Position numbers and translations under genes: made by a program | The notes under the pieces: model-generated | What the model saw: the letters and a program-made list of their open reading frames with translations, nothing else | Told to the model about the DNA's origin: nothing | Database searches by the model: none | Shown here: positions 59,401-64,000 of the stretch, piece by piece | Numbering within the stretch: position 1 is the first letter of the stretch | Layout of the letters: each line of letters begins with the position of its first letter | Assembly: GCA_009746045.1 (NCBI GenBank) | Contig: RPFO01000246.1 | Location: 1,609,192-1,673,191, forward strand | Direction of reading: 5' to 3' | DNA length: 64,000 nucleotides | Source: Mesostigma viride | Lineage: Eukaryota > Streptophyta > Mesostigmatophyceae > Mesostigmatales > Mesostigmataceae

Positions 59401-61234
59401 CGCTTGACTGACACCTGTACAACACAGCATACCGGCTACTAGTATATCCCTAGTCCAAGCAATGGCATCCGTGTCTCATGCACCCGCTATTAGCTGTCTC
59501 TGATACTTGTAGCTGGCTGTCTCTTACACACGATTGCCTTACTAGACACGGTTGTGCTTGCACCAGTTGTGAGGCCCCCACCTGTATGCGCGCTCCGTTC
59601 GTGCTGGCGTCTGCACGCAAATGCTCCATCGTCTCCTTAGCGGCCAGCAGCTGCTGCGCGACAGTCGCGTTGTCCTTGTAGCACGCCGACAGCTCCGCCT
59701 GCAGCAGCTTGACCGACTCTGCGAGGCTGTCCGCCTATGTGTGTGTTGGGGGGGGGGGGGGGGGGGGGCGGGCGGTATGGCATGAGCAGTAGGAGAGCAT
59801 ACACACACAAGCATAGCCTCCACGATACACCAACATGGGCACACACATGGGCAGGGCGTGGGCAGGAGTAGGAGTAGGAACAAATACCCACAAAAAAGGA
59901 AGGAACACATGATACCAAAAAAAGAACACAAGAAAACACAGGATGCACACAAATAAGGAGGAACACACACAAGCACACAGAGAGGCACAGAAGTACGCAA
60001 ACACACTCAGGCGCCAGCACGTGATGCCACAGATAGACATGCACATGGGCAAGAAGCCGGGATCAAGACTAGGGCGTCAGAAAAGGCCACATGCTGACTA
60101 TTCCCTCGCCGGGCTGGATTTCCCTAGCATGGACACTCTGCATGGCAATACCATGCTCATGTTATGCCCGTTTTGCGATTCCTGGTGTTGCAGATCAAAT
60201 TTCGGGAATCCGGCGTTCTCAACAAAAATACAAGTACTGGGCACGATGTGTATACCTGCGGGGCTATCAGCCGGGGAATAACAAGCCCGTAATCGGATAG
60301 CTGAGTGCCCTAGGTACTTGGCAAACTAGGCCCGTAGGCATGATCTGTGGTACTATTAATTAATTAATTAATTAATTAATTAATAAATAGACACGTGACT
60401 GCGACTGTGGTACTATAGGCAGGTGAGTATCTTGAAAAGCTCCATCCAGGACTCCCCTCCTCTGTTTTCCCAGAATAATATTTTCCATGCAGAGTGTCCA
60501 TGCAGCATGCCTAGACAGCGCTCCCTGCATGGGTCCCCATCGAGCCCCCCTTGAACAGGGGCATGCGACCTAGTGAATGCACGCGCCATCAGTGTCGATG
60601 GTGGCGCGGAAAAAGCAAGCTGCCAGCAGTTGTGGGCGCAAATTGCAGCAATTACGCTAATAAACTAAACCAACGTTGTGCACAATGCCACCAGTCCACC
60701 CGGTATTGGATTATAGCAGCAAGGAATGCACGCCGACACAAACACTGCAAAACACAACTCATGCTGCCAGATTATGTCCAATTCCAAGGTTTGACCAAGG
60801 ATCCCGGGGTCGTCTAACCTGCCCATGATGAAGACATGCATATAAGCTTTGCTGTGCGGTAAATAAGGTTATGAGCTGGAATGCCAATCAAAGTATCCAT
60901 GGTACATAAGGAAATGTTAACACCTTGAGACGCAACAGGAAGGACCACAAACTATATCTATTGGGCATCTTACTTCGGCGCTCCGGGCAGAAGCTTTCTC
61001 CTTCGCTATAAGCGCACTCGACAGCGATGCCTTCTCCTCCTTCACGGTCTCCAACTCCACCCGGCAATCTGCTAGTTGCCGTTGCCGAAGACGAAGGTCT
61101 TGAACATGGCTGTTCAAGCTATCTACGAGCTCTCGAAAGGCGTCAACCTCCTTGGCATTTCGGGCACGAAGCTTTTGGAGTACGTCTCGCTCAAGAGCCT
61201 CCATGGACAGTAATTCCGATACTTCCAATACCAT
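56407..61234 (-). CDS. ATG16: Autophagy protein ATG16 (coiled coil plus WD40), 4 exons
   Basis: Exons on the minus strand: 61234-60974, 59734-59582, 58556-57834, 57018-56407; all phase 0, 583 codons with stop. Residues 1-90 form an N-terminal helix (RDVLQKLRARNAKEVDAFRE) where ATG5 binding is expected. Residues 91-255 are coiled coil, with the ATG16 signatures LLQAELSACYKDNATVAQQL and ENEELTNRWMDLKRREAEGL. From about 280 to the end are WD40 repeats (TGTRLVSGGMDRCVRVWDP, SVTAVSGGQDRCMKVWDLSR, MMASCDRNGTVIVWR). ATG16 binds ATG5-ATG12 and directs lipidation of ATG8 at the phagophore. Length fits WD40-containing ATG16 of plants and animals. The start at 61234 is preferred because it gives a short N-terminus; an upstream in-frame ATG at 61351 is possible. 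The gene lies convergent to nothing and is free of minisatellites. Confidence 0.92.
57780..57832. repeat. C-rich tract after ATG16 exon 3 donor
   Basis: Long C runs on the plus strand read as G runs in transcript sense starting a few bases after the exon 3 donor (57833). Another G run on the plus strand (57036-57048) lies next to the exon 4 acceptor and reads as a C tract in transcript sense. Confidence 0.7.
59746..59769. repeat. Poly-G (C in sense) run in ATG16 intron 1
   Basis: About 22 G on the plus strand lie just upstream (in sense) of the exon 2 acceptor (59735), so transcripts carry a C-only tract there. Confidence 0.85.
60357..60386. repeat. (TTAA)n tract
   Basis: TTAATTAATTAA repeated for about 30 bases in ATG16 intron 1, like LINE tails elsewhere in the window. 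No hairpin or LINE body is attached. Confidence 0.6.
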
Positions 61235-61843
61235 GGTCCTAATTAACTCCAACGAGTGAATTGACACGAGGTAGAATGGTGCGGGTTTGACTGACCCGCA
61301 ACTAGAAAGAAATGACCACCCACCCCGCAAGTATTCGCATAAAATATTCACGGTATGTCGACTAGATTCCCCCCGATCGGCTGGTCAACTGCACATGGCA
61401 AGGAGAGGACAGTTAGTCCCCAGTAAGTTCATAATTCCATCTAGCATGCACCGCAGTCATGGGCAGGGGCGTCATCATTGGTCAACTGAAAATGAATCAC
61501 CTGAATTAGAGTATATACGACCTCAGCTAAGAAATGCTACATAATGGATGGGCTTGTGTTATGAGCACATGCTCTAAAGGAACCTACGAGCGATGGCGGA
61601 AGTCCCGAAGCGCTAGATAAGAAAGTATTGCCGCGCCTTGGAGAATAGTTGTCAGTTTGTTACGAGCACTCATAATAATTGTTGTTGTAAACAAGTACGA
61701 GCACCAAATTTTGTTGTTGTAAGTTGTAACAGTTGTAAACAAGTTGTTTAAGTTGTAACGAGCTTCGCAGTTCGCACAGGAATGAACTTGCTGCCGAGTG
61801 CTGTAAGCGGAACCACCCACACTTGCTGCCGAGTGCCGACTGC
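61235..61843. promoter_or_regulatory. ATG16 upstream region
   Basis: It contains the ATG16 promoter and probable 5' untranslated region. A TTGTTGTAA-rich stretch lies at 61679-61760. No gene or specific element is recognised. Confidence 0.4.
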
Positions 61844-61852
61844 CGAGTGGGC

Positions 61853-62701
61853 GGGATTTCTTATTCCGGCGCCCAATGGCCTCCAGGACAGGCGCGCCGC
61901 GCCAGACTCGCCCGCGTTTGGGCTTTGGGCGTCTTGGAATTTGGCTTTGGGCGTCTTGGAAGTTGGCTTTGGGCGTTTGCTCTTTTGGCAGATTTCTGCA
62001 CTACACTGGTACTACGTAAAAAAGCACAGACTGGTGCGGCGTAAAAAGAACATTGGAGCCAGCACTTTCCCGCGGGTTGTAGCCGATATTCCCCCATGCA
62101 GCGATATTCACCAATGCGCTATCAATAAACAAGTCGACACCATCCGGTATGTAAAAAAAGCACGCTGCTGGCCACGACGGTCACGGCGATGATGAACGAC
62201 AATAACAAGAACGCCTAATAGCAGGCGTCGGTCATACAAACTAGAACAGACTGGAACAACTACTTACCCGGTCGTCTGTGATCTTGACGCAGAGCCTGGT
62301 TTACAAGGAAGCGAGGGAAACCGGCCACTATGAGCACCCCTACTTAACCCACATAATGAAGGTTAGGAATCCTCCCCATCATGCTAACCGTAGACTTGGT
62401 GAAACGCCCCATGCTACAAATGCGATAGCCCAGCAACGACTACTTGCGGCCATCACCTTGTCCAGTTCTGGCTGGCTGTGCGGCGGTAATTTTACCAAGT
62501 TTAAAAATGTTACGCCGCACCAGTCTGTGCTTTCTTACGTAGTACCAGTGTAGTGCAGAAATCTGCCAAAAGAGCAAACGCCCAAAGCCAACTTCCAAGA
62601 CGCCCAAAGCCAAATTCCAAGACGCCCAAAGCCCAAACGCGGGCGAGTCTGGCGCGGCGCGCCTGTCCTGGAGGCCATTGGGCGCCGGAATAAGAAATCC
62701 C
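61853..62701. mobile_element. Short non-autonomous Mutator-like element, 849 bases
   Basis: Terminal inverted repeats of 192 bases lie at 61853-62044 and 62510-62701. They begin GGGATTTCTTATTCCGGCGC and carry an internal direct triplication of TTTGGGCGTCTTGGAA. By eye they differ at only one or two bases. Perfect 9-base flanks CGAGTGGGC at 61844-61852 and 62702-62710 are the target duplication. The 465-base middle has no convincing frame. It lies between ATG16 and the next gene, 250 bases upstream of that gene's ATG. Confidence 0.87.
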
Positions 62702-62710
62702 CGAGTGGGC

Positions 62711-62950
62711 CGATGCTGAGTGTAGACAGGCGAACACGTGGTAGCATATTGTGGCAAAGAAATATTGTGAAGAAAGCACTGCAGAAAATACCAGCATGGT
62801 CACCAACAGTTGATAAACATTCCACAAAGCACTGACCGCTCTGGGGTGTCACGGGTCACCGCGTGCACGCTCGAAAGAAGTAGTGTCGCAGTTACTTTGC
62901 TTCCATTCAAATCGGCACATCTACCGCACGTGCCACGAGCCCTTAAGGAC
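62711..62950 (+). promoter_or_regulatory. Upstream region of the last gene
   Basis: These 240 bases separate the Mutator-like element from the ATG at 62951 and should hold the 5' untranslated region and core promoter, or part of it if transcription starts within the element. No box motif is assigned. Confidence 0.35.
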
Positions 62951-63157
62951 ATGGCTTCGCTGAAGGAAGTCTTGAATATATTAGACACAGATTTCGCTGC
63001 CGTAAAGGGTTTCTTAGACAAACGCCCCTCGTATGAATCTGTCATGGGATTCTTGAAGCAGCAGTCTTTAGATTCTTTATCGGCTGCTTGCTTACTTTTT
63101 ATTCTGGTGGCTCTTCTATGCTTTAGCGTCTCCGTCATTTGCAAGAACCATTCTCAG
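62951..63157 (+). CDS. First exon of a membrane-anchored protein, function unknown (partial)
   Basis: An ATG in a reasonable context (GGACATGGCT) opens a 69-codon exon ending in a donor TCTCAG|GTAATT. The peptide starts MASLKEVLNILDTDFAAVKG. It has one strongly hydrophobic segment (SLSAACLLFILVALLCFSVSV) followed by ICKNHSQ, which fits an N-terminal membrane anchor. A possible next exon starts at 63703 after TACTTTCAG and reads FLDGRRGPKSAAATYR in phase, with a donor at CG|GTGTTC. The rest lies outside the window. I do not recognise the family. Confidence 0.5.
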
Positions 63158-64000
63158 GTAATTACGTTTTAATTGCGCGCGGATCTTGCCACTTTCCCCT
63201 ACCACTTCGCACGTTGTTGCTCCCTTATTCCTGACGTCTTTGCGCGGCACAATTACACGTAGGTTTGCCCTGTCATGATGCTAGGACTTGTTGTGCATCG
63301 CCGCAATTGGCAGCCGTCATTGAAACAATGGCCCCAACCCCCAGAAGTTTGCTTGTGTATAGACTTCGCAGTTACTATTTGGGCATATCGTACACACCGG
63401 CGTACATATGTCCCGGTAAAACAAATTGGTTGAGGTCACAATCGTGACGATACGCTTTCTTCTGCCAGCGATAATCTGCACATGCCGTACAGGGTAATTG
63501 CCAGGCTAGCACAACGTCCAGTCTCGACTTTTCAGCTTTCACCACCACCACCACCCCGATATTCTCTCACGCATCACCTGGTAGCACACGTTGCGACACA
63601 TGGTGGATGTCTAGTTAGGGGCTGCGTCACGCTGTCCCTGGCACACAACTAAAACGCTGGCCCTACGCACACAACTGACATAGAGCCGTCCTTACTTTCA
63701 GTTCTTAGATGGGCGAAGGGGGCCCAAGTCTGCAGCTGCGACCTACCGGTGTTCCTTGATGTTTTAATTGCCTCATAGTAGGGTTCAAGTAGGGTTCAAG
63801 TAGGGTTCAAGGCATGGGTTTGAAAGTCCATTCGCGCCATATACTGGATGACAAAAGGCCGTTCCTGTCGTGCATGGATGTTGACTCTGCCTCATTCCTC
63901 ACTCTCTGTGTTGCTGTTAAAGCCTTGAACGCCGCATGAGGATGTAGGCATGAACTTATAGCTTGACTTACGATGTAGGCTGGTATCGGGTTCCAATGCC
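63158..64000. other. Intron and downstream sequence of the last gene, to the window edge
   Basis: No complete gene. A short CACCAC run (63541-63556) and three AGGGTTCAAGT units (63779-63812) are the only repeats seen. Confidence 0.35.

Noticed and set aside
63779-63812. GGGTTCAAGTA triplet repeat considered as telomere-like
   Set aside because: Only three units, and the sequence does not match plant-type TTTAGGG or related telomere repeats.

Overview
The window is nuclear DNA from a eukaryote, most likely a flagellated member of the green lineage such as a prasinophyte or another green alga with swimming cells. Four things point there. Genes are split by large GT-AG introns. One gene encodes an apparent plastid-targeted membrane protein. 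A dynein-arm assembly factor requires motile cilia. There is a plant-type autophagy gene. The exact species cannot be read from the sequence; a repeat-rich prasinophyte such as Cymbomonas is only a guess.

Five host genes are supported. (1) 4755-20532 (+): a 14-exon gene for a 464-residue DBHS-family RNA-binding protein (the NONO/PSPC1/SFPQ/NonA type), a family known mainly from animals. (2) 34053-47776 (-): a 12-exon gene for a 450-residue DNAAF11 (LRRC6/TilB). (3) 49173-50090 (+): a two-exon gene for a 258-residue coiled-coil protein with two membrane segments and a plastid-transit-like N-terminus, divergent from DNAAF11. (4) 56407-61234 (-): a four-exon gene for a 582-residue ATG16 with an N-terminal coiled coil and a WD40 propeller. 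(5) 62951 onward (+): the first exon of a gene for a small membrane-anchored protein of unknown function. In the first four genes the exon phases join to give an uninterrupted frame.

The rest is repeats. Introns carry long minisatellites, among them a 2.85-kb array of 37-bp units, a 0.5-kb G-run array and a sixfold reiterated 5' splice site. Between genes lie nested non-LTR retrotransposons. I call these families LINE-A, LINE-B and LINE-C; all end in a hairpin built on a CTCC-C(A)AC-GGAG core. ORF1-only derivatives occur among them. There are two Mutator-like elements with about 190-210-bp terminal inverted repeats and 9-bp target duplications, Tc1/mariner-like MITEs, and very long tetranucleotide arrays.

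Layout: 0-2.8 kb LINEs; 2.8-4.7 kb low complexity and MITEs; 4.7-20.5 kb DBHS gene; 20.5-23.6 kb LINE-B triplet; 23.6-30.7 kb a LINE split by a 5.4-kb Mutator-like element; 30.8-32.7 kb LINE fragments and tetranucleotide array; 34-47.8 kb DNAAF11; 49-50 kb plastid-protein gene; 50.7-55.7 kb nested LINEs in a duplicated segment; 56.4-61.2 kb ATG16; 61.85-62.7 kb short Mutator-like element; 62.95 kb to the end, start of the last gene.
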